Of a stretch of DNA of 64,000 nt, positions 25,770 to 33,764 are shown piece after piece. The stretch is from CAZBSE01 sp964561115. GTDB taxonomy: Bacteria > Actinomycetota > Humimicrobiia > Humimicrobiales > Humimicrobiaceae. The notes beneath the pieces are model-generated. The model had not been told where the DNA came from and searched no databases. It was given only the letters and a program-made list of their open reading frames with translations. Numbering within the stretch: the stretch's first letter is position 1; each line of letters starts with the position of its first letter. The translations under genes were made by a program, and so were the position numbers. The stretch is from positions 22,694 through 86,693 of the forward strand of contig CAZLOE010000002.1 of the NCBI GenBank assembly GCA_964561115.1, written 5' to 3'.

Positions 25770-27131
25770 TTGCTTGGTCTTAACAAAAAATTAAAGAATC
25801 TTAAAAACAAGGGAAAGTCCATAAAGGTCGCCATAGCAGGGGTAGGCCAGATGGGCAGGGGACTGATATCCCATATCAGGGAAATTGACGGAATACAGGT
25901 CGTCGCAGTGGCAAACCGTGATGTAAAAAGGATCAGAAGTATATTAAGGGAAATCAATATAAGTGATGATGAGATTATGCTTATAGGTTACAGAGGTGGT
26001 ATAGATGTGAAAAATGATAAAAGCATGATCAAAGCAGAGGGTGAAAATCTGGACAATAAGACCAGGGAGAAAATAAATCAGATGGCAAAAAAGGGTAAGA
26101 TAATAGTATCGGATGAACTTGATATATTATTTGCCCTTGATGATGTGGATATGATAATAGATGCCACCGGTAATCCAGGAGCAGGAGCATATATAGCATA
26201 CAATGCTGTTTTACATAAAAAACACATAGTGACTTTGAATGTAGAGGCTGATGTAGTAATAGGACCGAAACTTAAAAAGCTCGCTGATGATGCAGGAGTG
26301 GTATATACTGTTTCAGCAGGTGATGAGCCAGCTGCGCTGAAGGAACTATATGATTTTGCAGATGCACTGGGACTGGAGGTAGTTGCAGCCGGAAAGGGTA
26401 AGAATAATCCACTGGATAGATATGCAAATCCGAAAACACTTAAAGACTATGCCAAGAGCAAAGGTTCAAGCCCAAAGATGATGACATCGTTTGTTGACGG
26501 TACCAAGTCAATGATAGAGATGGCCTGCCTTTCAAATTCAACCGGGCTTATCCCGGACTGCAGGGGAATGCACGGGCCAAGAGCAGATATAAAAGATCTT
26601 ATCAGCGTATTCAGTTTGAAAGAAGACGGTGGAATATTATCAAAAAAGGGCGTAGTTGATTTTGCGATTGGGGATCTTGCCCCCGGTGTTTTTTTGGTTT
26701 ATACCACAGAAAATAAAACCATAAAGGCGGATCTTAAATATCTTATGCTGGGAAGCGGACCTTATTACCTGCTTTACAGGCCCTATCATCTAACCAGTAT
26801 TGAAACCCCTATAACTATCGCCAGGACTTACTTTTACCGTGAACCCACCCTGGTCCCTGAATACGGCATGATATCAGAAGTAATCACTCTGGCTAAAAAG
26901 GACCTGAAAGAGGGTGAGAAGCTTGATGGTATCGGAGGATATACTGTTTACGGTCTTATTGAAGAATATAGAACAGCCAAAAAGGAAGATTTGCTTCCTG
27001 TCGGGCTTTCTGAAGGTTGTGTTTTAAAGAAAGATATCGAAAAAGACCAGCCAATAAAATATAATGATGTAAATCTGAGTGGAGATTCACTGCTGCTGAA
27101 GCTTAGAAGATCACAGGATAAAACTATTTAA
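25770..27131 (+). CDS. NAD(P)-binding oxidoreductase with SAF domain (COG4091, homoserine-dehydrogenase-like)
   Basis: The 453-residue protein has an N-terminal Rossmann fold with VAIAGVGQMGRGL (residues 19-31) and a homoserine-dehydrogenase-like middle part (MIIDATGNPGAGAYIAYNA, VYTVSAGDEPAAL). The C-terminal SAF domain has LKEGEKLDGIGGY and LKKDIEKDQPIKYNDV. COG4091 members are often labelled homoserine-dehydrogenase-like or SAF-domain proteins; the substrate is not established here, and sugar-acid or branched polyol oxidation is possible. It starts at TTG 25770 after CAGGAGA. It precedes apbE and the rnf genes on the same strand by 35 bp, so may be in the same transcript. Confidence 0.8.
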   Translation: MLGLNKKLKNLKNKGKSIKVAIAGVGQMGRGLISHIREIDGIQVVAVANRDVKRIRSILREINISDDEIMLIGYRGGIDVKNDKSMIKAEGENLDNKTREKINQMAKKGKIIVSDELDILFALDDVDMIIDATGNPGAGAYIAYNAVLHKKHIVTLNVEADVVIGPKLKKLADDAGVVYTVSAGDEPAALKELYDFADALGLEVVAAGKGKNNPLDRYANPKTLKDYAKSKGSSPKMMTSFVDGTKSMIEMACLSNSTGLIPDCRGMHGPRADIKDLISVFSLKEDGGILSKKGVVDFAIGDLAPGVFLVYTTENKTIKADLKYLMLGSGPYYLLYRPYHLTSIETPITIARTYFYREPTLVPEYGMISEVITLAKKDLKEGEKLDGIGGYTVYGLIEEYRTAKKEDLLPVGLSEGCVLKKDIEKDQPIKYNDVNLSGDSLLLKLRRSQDKTI

Positions 27132-27166
27132 GAATAAAATAATAAACAAAGTGCAAGGGGGCCTAT

Positions 27167-28180
27167 GTGAAAATCTTTAACAGTAATATCAGGACACCTA
27201 TTATTATAGGTGTTTTTTTAGTGTTTATTTTATTACTTCTGCCTTCAGGCTCCTGTAAGTTCAGAACCATTGATAGAATAGAAGAAACCAGGGAACTTAT
27301 GGGTACATATGTAAGCATAACAGTCTTCTCGGATGAGGAGACCGGTACTGAAGCTATAGATGCAGCATTTGAGAGGATGGAAGAAATTGTCGATATTGCC
27401 TCTGTCTATGATGAGGACAGCGAAGCATCAATACTTAATAAAAACGGTTATCTGGAGAATCCCTCTCCTGAATTTTTAGAACTCATAAATGATTCTATTG
27501 ATTATTACAATATCTCCGGAGGCTGTTTTGATATAACCGTTCAGCCCCTGCTCGATCTCTGGAGCGGGGGTCTCTGGCAGGAAAGCGAGGAAGTACAGGC
27601 TGAGAAAATAAGTGAGGTTCTTGATTTCATAGGTTCCGATATGATAGAAGTCAATGACAGCAGGATAGAATTTATAACAGACGGAATGTCTATTACTCTT
27701 AATGCTATTGCCAAAGGTTATGCTGTTGATGAAGCAATAAAAGTGATAAGAGATTACGGTATCAGGCAGGCTCTGGTAAATGCAGGAGGTGATCTATATG
27801 CAATGGGCACCAAAACAGGTGGAGAAAAATGGGTAGTAGAGCTGGAGGATCCTGATGATACAGAAAATACTATTACAGCATTTACTGTTGCGGACAGGGC
27901 AGTTACTACTTCTGGAGGGTATCACCGCTATTATGATCTTGAAAAAGAGGTGCATCATATAATCGATCCCAGAACAGGGTATTCTGCTAGCAGCTGTATA
28001 AGTGTGACTATAATAACAGATTCATGTATGGAAGCTGATGCTCTGGCAACTTCTGTTTTTGTAATGGGTCCTGTTGATGGAATGGCACTGGTAGAATCTC
28101 AGGAAGATATTGAGGCATTGATAATAGATAGTGATAGAAAAATATCTAAATCTTCTGGACTTTTAGAATATATTGATTAA
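27167..28180 (+). CDS. apbE: FAD:protein FMN transferase ApbE
   Basis: The 337-residue protein is ApbE, which attaches FMN covalently to threonine in D/S/T-G-A-T-type motifs of RnfG and RnfD. Seen are an N-terminal hydrophobic signal ending in a probable lipobox (LPSGSC), RELMGTYVSITVFS, LNAIAKGYAVDEAI, LVNAGGDLYAMG, and HHIIDPRTGYSAS with the Mg/FAD site. The protein would be lipid-anchored on the outer face of the membrane, where its targets RnfG and RnfD expose their flavin sites. GTG start with AAGGGGG upstream. It lies directly before rnfC, and both target motifs are present in the following genes. Confidence 0.95.
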   Translation: MKIFNSNIRTPIIIGVFLVFILLLLPSGSCKFRTIDRIEETRELMGTYVSITVFSDEETGTEAIDAAFERMEEIVDIASVYDEDSEASILNKNGYLENPSPEFLELINDSIDYYNISGGCFDITVQPLLDLWSGGLWQESEEVQAEKISEVLDFIGSDMIEVNDSRIEFITDGMSITLNAIAKGYAVDEAIKVIRDYGIRQALVNAGGDLYAMGTKTGGEKWVVELEDPDDTENTITAFTVADRAVTTSGGYHRYYDLEKEVHHIIDPRTGYSASSCISVTIITDSCMEADALATSVFVMGPVDGMALVESQEDIEALIIDSDRKISKSSGLLEYID

Positions 28181-28216
28181 AATTACCTATGACTTTTTTA
28201 CTTTTTATAAATACAA

Positions 28217-29578
28217 ATGGAAATAGTAATTAAGAAAAAAAGTGTATTTCGCGGACTTTCTCTACCGGAAAATAAAATAACTGCTAAGGTACCGATAGAA
28301 GAACTTCCGGTCCCGGAAAAAGTTATTTTACCCCTTCAGCAGAGTATAGGTGCTCCCTGCGAATCTTCAGCAAAAAGAAAAGATATAGTAAAAACAGGAC
28401 AGAAAATAGCTGATTCTAAAAGTTATGTTTCTGCGCCTATCCATTCTTCGATTTCAGGCAGTGTTTCAAAAGTCACAAAGGTTTTAAATCCAGCCACCTG
28501 TGCACTTATGGATGCTCTGGTGATAGAGTCTGATGGGGAAGACCAGTGGGTTGGTCTTGAAAAGCTGTTTGATATAGAAAACTCAGATGATTTTTCTGAG
28601 CTGAAAAAAATAATACGCTCTCTTGAAAAGAAAAAAATTCTTGAAAAAATAAGGGAAGCCGGAGTCGTGGGCCTGGGCGGTGCTACTTTTCCCACGCATG
28701 TCAAGCTTAACCCGCCTAAGGATAAAAAGATTAATACCTTGATTTTAAACGGCTGTGAATGCGAGCCCTTTATAACCTCCGATCATAGAATAATGCTTGA
28801 ATATGGAGCAAAAGTCCTTGCAGGCCTCTATATTATAAGCAGAACCGTAAGGCCGAAAGATATTTATATTGCAGTAGAGGATAACAAGAAAGATGCCATC
28901 CATCATCTTGAAGAACTCATAGTAAAAATGGGCTTTAAAGATACCTTTAAGATAGTATCACTTAAATCAAGTTACCCCATGGGAGCAGAGAAGACACTAA
29001 TAAGGACCATATTGAAAAGGACTGTTCCAATGGGAGGTCTTCCTATGGATGTGGGAGTTATAGTAAATAATGTGGCAACTGCAAAATCGGTTTATGAGGC
29101 TGTAATAGAAGGCAGGCCTCTGATGGATAAAGTGGTCACAGTAACAGGTGAAGTCGCAAGTCCTAAAAACCTGCTGGTAAGAATGGGTACCCCTGTAAGT
29201 AATTTACTTGAGGCATGCGGTAAAATGGGCAGCAATGTCAATTATCTGATCATCGGGGGGCCTATGATGGGTACTGCCATTGCCGATATTGATTTTCCGG
29301 TCACAAAAGGGGTCAACTGCATACTGGTAAAGGAAGGAAAGGCCAGAGTCGAGCAGAATTGCATAAACTGCGGGAGATGTGTGAGTATATGCCCTATGGA
29401 TCTTATGCCGCTGGTATATGTAAGATATGTAAAAAAAGGTTCTGCTGAGGGCTGCAGGCAGTATTATATAGAGAATTGTATAGAGTGCGGTTCCTGTGCC
29501 TATGTCTGCCCGGCAGGTATTCCTATTGTCGGATATATAAAAACAGGAAAGAGTATGCTGCAAACTAAAAAATTGTAA
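28217..29578 (+). CDS. rnfC: Ion-translocating oxidoreductase Rnf, subunit C
   Basis: RnfC is the cytoplasmic NADH-dehydrogenase-like subunit of the Rnf complex. Rnf couples ferredoxin oxidation and NAD+ reduction to Na+ or H+ export. The 453-residue protein has the N-terminal barrel, the NADH/FMN-binding NuoF-like part (GVVGLGGATFPTHVKLNP and NGCECEPFITSDHRI), and two 4Fe-4S motifs, CINCGRCVSICP (about residue 382) and CIECGSCAYVCP (about residue 421). Length is normal for short RnfC types lacking the long C-terminal tail of enterobacteria. It heads the C-D-G-E-A-B order, with rnfD four bases downstream. Confidence 0.95.
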   Translation: MEIVIKKKSVFRGLSLPENKITAKVPIEELPVPEKVILPLQQSIGAPCESSAKRKDIVKTGQKIADSKSYVSAPIHSSISGSVSKVTKVLNPATCALMDALVIESDGEDQWVGLEKLFDIENSDDFSELKKIIRSLEKKKILEKIREAGVVGLGGATFPTHVKLNPPKDKKINTLILNGCECEPFITSDHRIMLEYGAKVLAGLYIISRTVRPKDIYIAVEDNKKDAIHHLEELIVKMGFKDTFKIVSLKSSYPMGAEKTLIRTILKRTVPMGGLPMDVGVIVNNVATAKSVYEAVIEGRPLMDKVVTVTGEVASPKNLLVRMGTPVSNLLEACGKMGSNVNYLIIGGPMMGTAIADIDFPVTKGVNCILVKEGKARVEQNCINCGRCVSICPMDLMPLVYVRYVKKGSAEGCRQYYIENCIECGSCAYVCPAGIPIVGYIKTGKSMLQTKKL

Positions 29579-29582
29579 GAAG

Positions 29583-30527
29583 ATGGAAAAAAATAAAATA
29601 TTGATATCTCATGCGCCTCATATATGGAGAGGGTTTTCAACGACTAAAATAATGTATATAGTCGTTATTGCCCTTCTTTTCCCTGCTGCAGCATCTATTT
29701 ATTTTTTTGGATATTATGCCATTTATATAATACTTACCAGTATAGCGACGGCTGTACTTACCGAATTTGCCATAAAAAAACTCAGAAAAAAAAGGTTTAT
29801 AATGGACGGCAGCGCTGTGATCACCGGGCTGCTGTTTGCGCTTACCCTGCCGCCCAGGATTCCTCTGTGGATGGTCATAATTGGAGCTTTTTTTTCCATT
29901 GCTGTTGTAAAGGAAGCCTTTGGAGGTCTGGGTTATAATATATTCAATCCGGCTCTGGCAGGCAGGGCTTTCCTGTCGGTATGTTTTCCGCAGGAGATGA
30001 CTACCTGGGTTCTTCCCCCTCATTTCAGTTACGATGCTGTGACTGGGGCAACACCCTTAAGTGAGAATTTTGCCCATATTCCTGACAAACTGTCCTTATA
30101 CAAAGATCTGTTTTTTGGTAATACCGGAGGTTCTCTGGGAGAGACATCTGCAATGTTCATATTGATAGGAGCAGCAATCCTTTTTATATTCCGGATAATA
30201 GACTGGAGGATCCCGTTGTTTTATATTGGGACAGTAGCTCTGGGTTCTTTTCTGCTGGGGGAAGATGTACTGTTCCAGGTCCTGGCAGGAGGCCTTATGA
30301 TCGGTGCCTTTTTTATGGCTACTGATTATGTTACCTCGCCGGTTACGGGTAACGGTAGAATAATATTTAGTGTGGGCCTGGGTGTACTGACTGTACTTAT
30401 AAGAAATTTCAGCAGCCTGCCCGAGGGGGTGTGTTTTTCCATACTCATTATGAACGCATTCACTCCATTAATAGACAAGTATGTAAGAGTAAAACCATTT
30501 GGTTTTTTTAAGAAGAAGAAAAAATGA
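29583..30527 (+). CDS. rnfD: Ion-translocating oxidoreductase Rnf, subunit D
   Basis: The 314-residue integral membrane protein has eight or more hydrophobic segments and resembles NqrB. The flavinylation motif TGATPL (residues 154-159, Thr157) follows the segment LPPHFSYDAV and is the target of ApbE. Also typical are GGLGYNIFNPALAGRAF and FMATDYVTSPVTGNGR. RnfD forms part of the ion-translocating core. The gene starts four bases after rnfC and its stop overlaps the rnfG start by four bases, showing tight translational coupling. Confidence 0.95.
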   Translation: MEKNKILISHAPHIWRGFSTTKIMYIVVIALLFPAAASIYFFGYYAIYIILTSIATAVLTEFAIKKLRKKRFIMDGSAVITGLLFALTLPPRIPLWMVIIGAFFSIAVVKEAFGGLGYNIFNPALAGRAFLSVCFPQEMTTWVLPPHFSYDAVTGATPLSENFAHIPDKLSLYKDLFFGNTGGSLGETSAMFILIGAAILFIFRIIDWRIPLFYIGTVALGSFLLGEDVLFQVLAGGLMIGAFFMATDYVTSPVTGNGRIIFSVGLGVLTVLIRNFSSLPEGVCFSILIMNAFTPLIDKYVRVKPFGFFKKKKK

Positions 30528-31057
30528 GCAGTAAAATTTTAACAAATAAAGCATATCCGGTTGTTTTTCTGGCAGTAATTGTAACTGTCTCTGTTGTACT
30601 GCTGATAGCACTCAATAGTGTGACCTCATCTATAGTAGAAGAAAGAAGGAGCGAAGAGATCAAAGGTACTCTGGAAAAAATCTTTCCTGAGATGAGTGAA
30701 TACGAACTTGAAGACGAAGTATATATGATATACCAGGAGGGTAAAAAAGCAGGATATGCCTTTATAGCAAGCGGGAGCGGTTACGGGGGTGATATTGATA
30801 TTCTGGTCGGATTGGGCAGTGATTTCAGCATCAAAGATATATCCATACTTAAGCAGACAGAGACCCCGGGTCTCGGGGGCAGGATAGCCGAAAGTGCCTT
30901 TACCGATCAGTTTAAAGGTCTATCGGCAAGCGAAGTCACTCTTAAATCAGATGACGGCATGATAGATGCCATTACAGGTGCTACAATAAGCTCAAAAGCT
31001 GTGGTTGATACTGTTAGGGAAAAGATGGTTGAAATAATAGAAAGTCTAAATAATTGA
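30524..31057 (+). CDS. rnfG: Ion-translocating oxidoreductase Rnf, subunit G
   Basis: The 177-residue protein has one N-terminal membrane segment (about residues 10-30) and an outward-facing FMN-binding domain. The flavinylation motif TGATISS is at residues 151-157, with Thr154 expected to carry FMN. GLGGRIAESAFTDQFKG is also typical. RnfG passes electrons across the membrane from RnfB/RnfC partners. It overlaps rnfD by four bases, and 40 bp separate it from rnfE. Confidence 0.94.
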   Translation: MSSKILTNKAYPVVFLAVIVTVSVVLLIALNSVTSSIVEERRSEEIKGTLEKIFPEMSEYELEDEVYMIYQEGKKAGYAFIASGSGYGGDIDILVGLGSDFSIKDISILKQTETPGLGGRIAESAFTDQFKGLSASEVTLKSDDGMIDAITGATISSKAVVDTVREKMVEIIESLNN

Positions 31058-31097
31058 TCTATCTGTATCCTGAATATAAAAGGGAGATAATATAAGA

Positions 31098-31730
31098 ATG
31101 AATGAAAATAAAAATAGAGGCAGTTTCTGGAGGGAATTTGCAAAGGGTATTATTATATCAAACCCGGTTTTTATACTTACCTTAGGACTCTGTCCTGTTC
31201 TGGCAGTAACAAATTCGGTGAGTAATGCCATTGGTATGAGTGCCGGTGTTATATTTGTCCTGCTGTGCTCGAACATAATAATTTCCAGTATAAGGAAAGC
31301 TACACCGGATCTTGTCAGAATCCCGGTGTTTATTGTGGTGATAGCTACATTTGTCACTATTTTAAGCCTGGTGTTTGAGGCATATTTTCCACCGCTTCAC
31401 CAGTCGCTTGGGATCTACCTTTCACTTATTGTGGTAAATTGTATTATTTTAGGCAGGGCAGAGGTGTTTGCCTCTAAAAATCCAGTGGTGCTTTCCATTG
31501 CAGACGGGCTGGGTATCGGTATAGGATTTGCCATTGCTCTGTTTATGATTTCATTTACAAGAGAACTGCTGGGTACGGGAGGCCTGGAGATATTTGGAAG
31601 AGAGCTGTTCAAACTGCCGGGTCTTTCAGTGCATCCTTTGGCCTTTTTTGTTTCTCCTCCGGGAGCTTTTCTGGTAATAGGCAGTCTCTTGGCATTGTTC
31701 AGGTGGATAGGGGTGATAAAAAATGAATAA
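31098..31730 (+). CDS. rnfE: Ion-translocating oxidoreductase Rnf, subunit E
   Basis: The 210-residue protein is a polytopic NqrD/RnfE homologue with about six membrane segments. Motifs are NPVFILTLGLCPVLAVTNSV and the second half-repeat SLIVVNCIILGRAEVFASKN, each with a cysteine proposed to bind a shared 2Fe-2S cluster with RnfA within the membrane. An AGGGAGA ribosome site precedes the ATG. The last codons overlap rnfA by eight bases. Confidence 0.95.
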   Translation: MNENKNRGSFWREFAKGIIISNPVFILTLGLCPVLAVTNSVSNAIGMSAGVIFVLLCSNIIISSIRKATPDLVRIPVFIVVIATFVTILSLVFEAYFPPLHQSLGIYLSLIVVNCIILGRAEVFASKNPVVLSIADGLGIGIGFAIALFMISFTRELLGTGGLEIFGRELFKLPGLSVHPLAFFVSPPGAFLVIGSLLALFRWIGVIKNE

Positions 31731-32298
31731 TCTTCTTACCATATTTATTGCAATGGTTCTGGTAAACAATATAGTCCTGTCCAAGTTCCTTGGGCTGTGC
31801 CCATTTTTTGGAGTATCTAAGAAACTGTCCAATGCTTTCAGCATGGGTATAGCGGTAACACTGGTGATGCTTATCGCTTCTGTTTCTACTTCGGTGATCT
31901 ATAACTATATACTGGTACCTTACAATGTTGAGTTTATGAACATCGTAATATATATTCTGGTCATAGCATCTCTGGTACAGATAGTAGAGCTTATAATAAG
32001 GAGGACCAACATAGCATTGTATAAGGCGCTGGGAATTTATCTGCCTCTGATTACGACCAATTGTACGGTGCTGGGCATAACCCTTATAAATTCATCAGAG
32101 AGCTATTCAGTTTTGGAAAGTGTAGTAAGCGCTTTGGGTGCAGGGATCGGATTTACTCTGGTACTTATTATAATGTCGGGTATAAGGGAAAAACTCGATT
32201 TTGCAGACAGCCCTCAGTCTATGAGGGGGCTTCCTGTGGCCTTTATGACTGCAGCGCTTCTGGCGCTGGCTTTTATCGGATTCAGCGGAATGGTATAA
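31723..32298 (+). CDS. rnfA: Ion-translocating oxidoreductase Rnf, subunit A
   Basis: The 191-residue membrane protein is the RnfA/NqrE homologue, inverted in topology relative to RnfE. It shows MVLVNNIVLSKFLGLCPFFG and the second repeat YLPLITTNCTVLGITLINS, both with the conserved cysteine of the intramembrane cluster. It overlaps rnfE and is followed 31 bp later by rnfB. Confidence 0.95.
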   Translation: MNNLLTIFIAMVLVNNIVLSKFLGLCPFFGVSKKLSNAFSMGIAVTLVMLIASVSTSVIYNYILVPYNVEFMNIVIYILVIASLVQIVELIIRRTNIALYKALGIYLPLITTNCTVLGITLINSSESYSVLESVVSALGAGIGFTLVLIIMSGIREKLDFADSPQSMRGLPVAFMTAALLALAFIGFSGMV

Positions 32299-32329
32299 GA
32301 TAAAAAAGATTTTTAGGATTTGAGGTTTT

Positions 32330-33193
32330 ATGAATATCGGATTTATTATTTTAATTTTAAGCTCGATTGGGATTGTATGCGGGATACTGATTTTTCTGGT
32401 AAACAGGTTTCTTCCCAAGGAAGCTGATACTCTGAGGAGAGCTGAGGAGATCGCAGAACAACTTCCCGGTATGAACTGCGGTGCCTGTGGCTTTCCGGGG
32501 TGTTTTGCCTATGCGCAGGCGCTGGCAAAAAATAAGGATACATTCTTTACTAATACCTGTTCTACAGTGCTACAGAATCCCGATATGCTCAAAGGACTGG
32601 AAAAGGTACTGCATATTGAAGTGGATCCTTCCAAGATAAATAAAAAGGCAGTGGTACAATGTTATGGAATTTCAGATGTTATAGGCGATTATGCCGGTAT
32701 TAAGACCTGCAAAGCTGCAGCCAATCTCCTTGGTGGGTATAAGAGATGCCCTTACGGCTGCCTCGGATTAGGTGATTGTGTGGCAGTATGCCCTAATGAT
32801 GCAATAACCATTGATGAGGAAAGGAGAGTAGCAGTAATAGACCCAGATAAGTGTACCGGGTGTGGTCTGTGTGTGGCCAAGTGTCCTAAAAAACTGATCC
32901 ATCTGGTACCTGCGGATGCCAATATAGTGTATTTATGCAGCTATGAATCTATAAGGAATATCCCGGGAAGAGAGCGTTGTGATGAAGGCTGTCTGCACTG
33001 CAGGAAATGCTTTAAGGCTTGTGAAAATGGAGCCTTAATCTGGAATGAGGAAAGGGCTGTTCCACAATTCGATTTTTCAAAATGTACACTGTGCGGCGAG
33101 TGCATCAAAGCGTGCCCCCATAACAGGCTTATTGAACTTTCCAATATTTACAAGCATGAAAGGCTTGAGAAAGCCGGAGAAAGAAATAAATAA
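32330..33193 (+). CDS. rnfB: Ion-translocating oxidoreductase Rnf, subunit B
   Basis: The 287-residue protein has an N-terminal membrane helix. A 4Fe-4S domain follows (MNCGACGFPGCFAYAQAL, about residues 46-63) and then several ferredoxin-type motifs: CPYGCLGLGDCVAVCP, CTGCGLCVAKCP, CLHCRKCFKACE and CTLCGECIKACP. RnfB accepts electrons from reduced ferredoxin at the cytoplasmic face. The number of clusters is in the range for clostridial-type RnfB. It ends the rnf gene set; the thioesterase gene follows after three bases. Confidence 0.94.
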   Translation: MNIGFIILILSSIGIVCGILIFLVNRFLPKEADTLRRAEEIAEQLPGMNCGACGFPGCFAYAQALAKNKDTFFTNTCSTVLQNPDMLKGLEKVLHIEVDPSKINKKAVVQCYGISDVIGDYAGIKTCKAAANLLGGYKRCPYGCLGLGDCVAVCPNDAITIDEERRVAVIDPDKCTGCGLCVAKCPKKLIHLVPADANIVYLCSYESIRNIPGRERCDEGCLHCRKCFKACENGALIWNEERAVPQFDFSKCTLCGECIKACPHNRLIELSNIYKHERLEKAGERNK

Positions 33194-33196
33194 ATC

Positions 33197-33616
33197 ATGA
33201 GTGAGCAATTTTTGAAAAAGATTAAAAAAAGTATTGAAGAAGAACCGTATGCAAAGCTTTTCGGTATTAAAGTGATAGAACTCAGGCAGGGTTACAGCCT
33301 GGTAGAGATGAAAGCTTTAAAAAAATATGAAAATATCTTCTCTATTACTCACGGGGGAGCTGTTTTCTCGTTGATGGATGTAGCCTTTGGTTCTGCTGCA
33401 AATTCCTATGGTACTGTTGCCGTAGCGCTGGATGTCAATATAAACTATATCAGACCCTCTATGACGGGAGATATACTAAGGGCTGAAGCAAAAGAGGTCA
33501 GCCGGGGAAACAAAATAGCCACCTATAATGTGATTGTAAGAAACAGCTCAAATAAGGTAGTAGCATCCAGTCAGGCAGTAGCTTTCTTAAAAAAAGACAG
33601 ACTCCCGTTTTTATAA
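33197..33616 (+). CDS. PaaI family hotdog thioesterase
   Basis: The 139-residue protein has the hotdog-fold signature of the PaaI/YbgC-like acyl-CoA thioesterases: NIFSITHGGAVFSLMDVAFG (about residues 49-68), then VALDVNINYIRPSMTGDILR. PaaI enzymes hydrolyse aryl- or acyl-CoA esters in the cytoplasm as tetramers. Its start is three bases after rnfB, so it is probably translated from the same mRNA. A functional link to Rnf is not obvious. The exact CoA ester is unknown. Confidence 0.88.
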   Translation: MSEQFLKKIKKSIEEEPYAKLFGIKVIELRQGYSLVEMKALKKYENIFSITHGGAVFSLMDVAFGSAANSYGTVAVALDVNINYIRPSMTGDILRAEAKEVSRGNKIATYNVIVRNSSNKVVASSQAVAFLKKDRLPFL

Positions 33617-33654
33617 TATATAGTATTATAGGTATGCGGAAGGGTGTCTGGATT

Positions 33655-33753
33655 ATGATTATAAATTCATATAATTTCGGCAGCATAACTATAAACGGTA
33701 AAGTCTACCACTCGGATGTAATAATCTTTCCTGATAGGGTCAAATCAAGTTAG
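33655..33753 (+). pseudogene. Truncated MTH938/DUF498-like gene fragment
   Basis: An ATG frame of 32 residues reads INSYNFGSITINGKVYHSD then VIIFPDRVKSS and stops at TAG 33751. This matches the N-terminus of MTH938-like (NDUFAF3/DUF498) proteins, which normally run to about 115 residues and continue with WWR and GH motifs. Only 11 bp remain before the convergent ATPase gene ends at 33765. The rest of the gene is therefore missing and the fragment is probably a deletion remnant. Confidence 0.5.
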
Positions 33754-33764
33754 AGCATCGTGAT

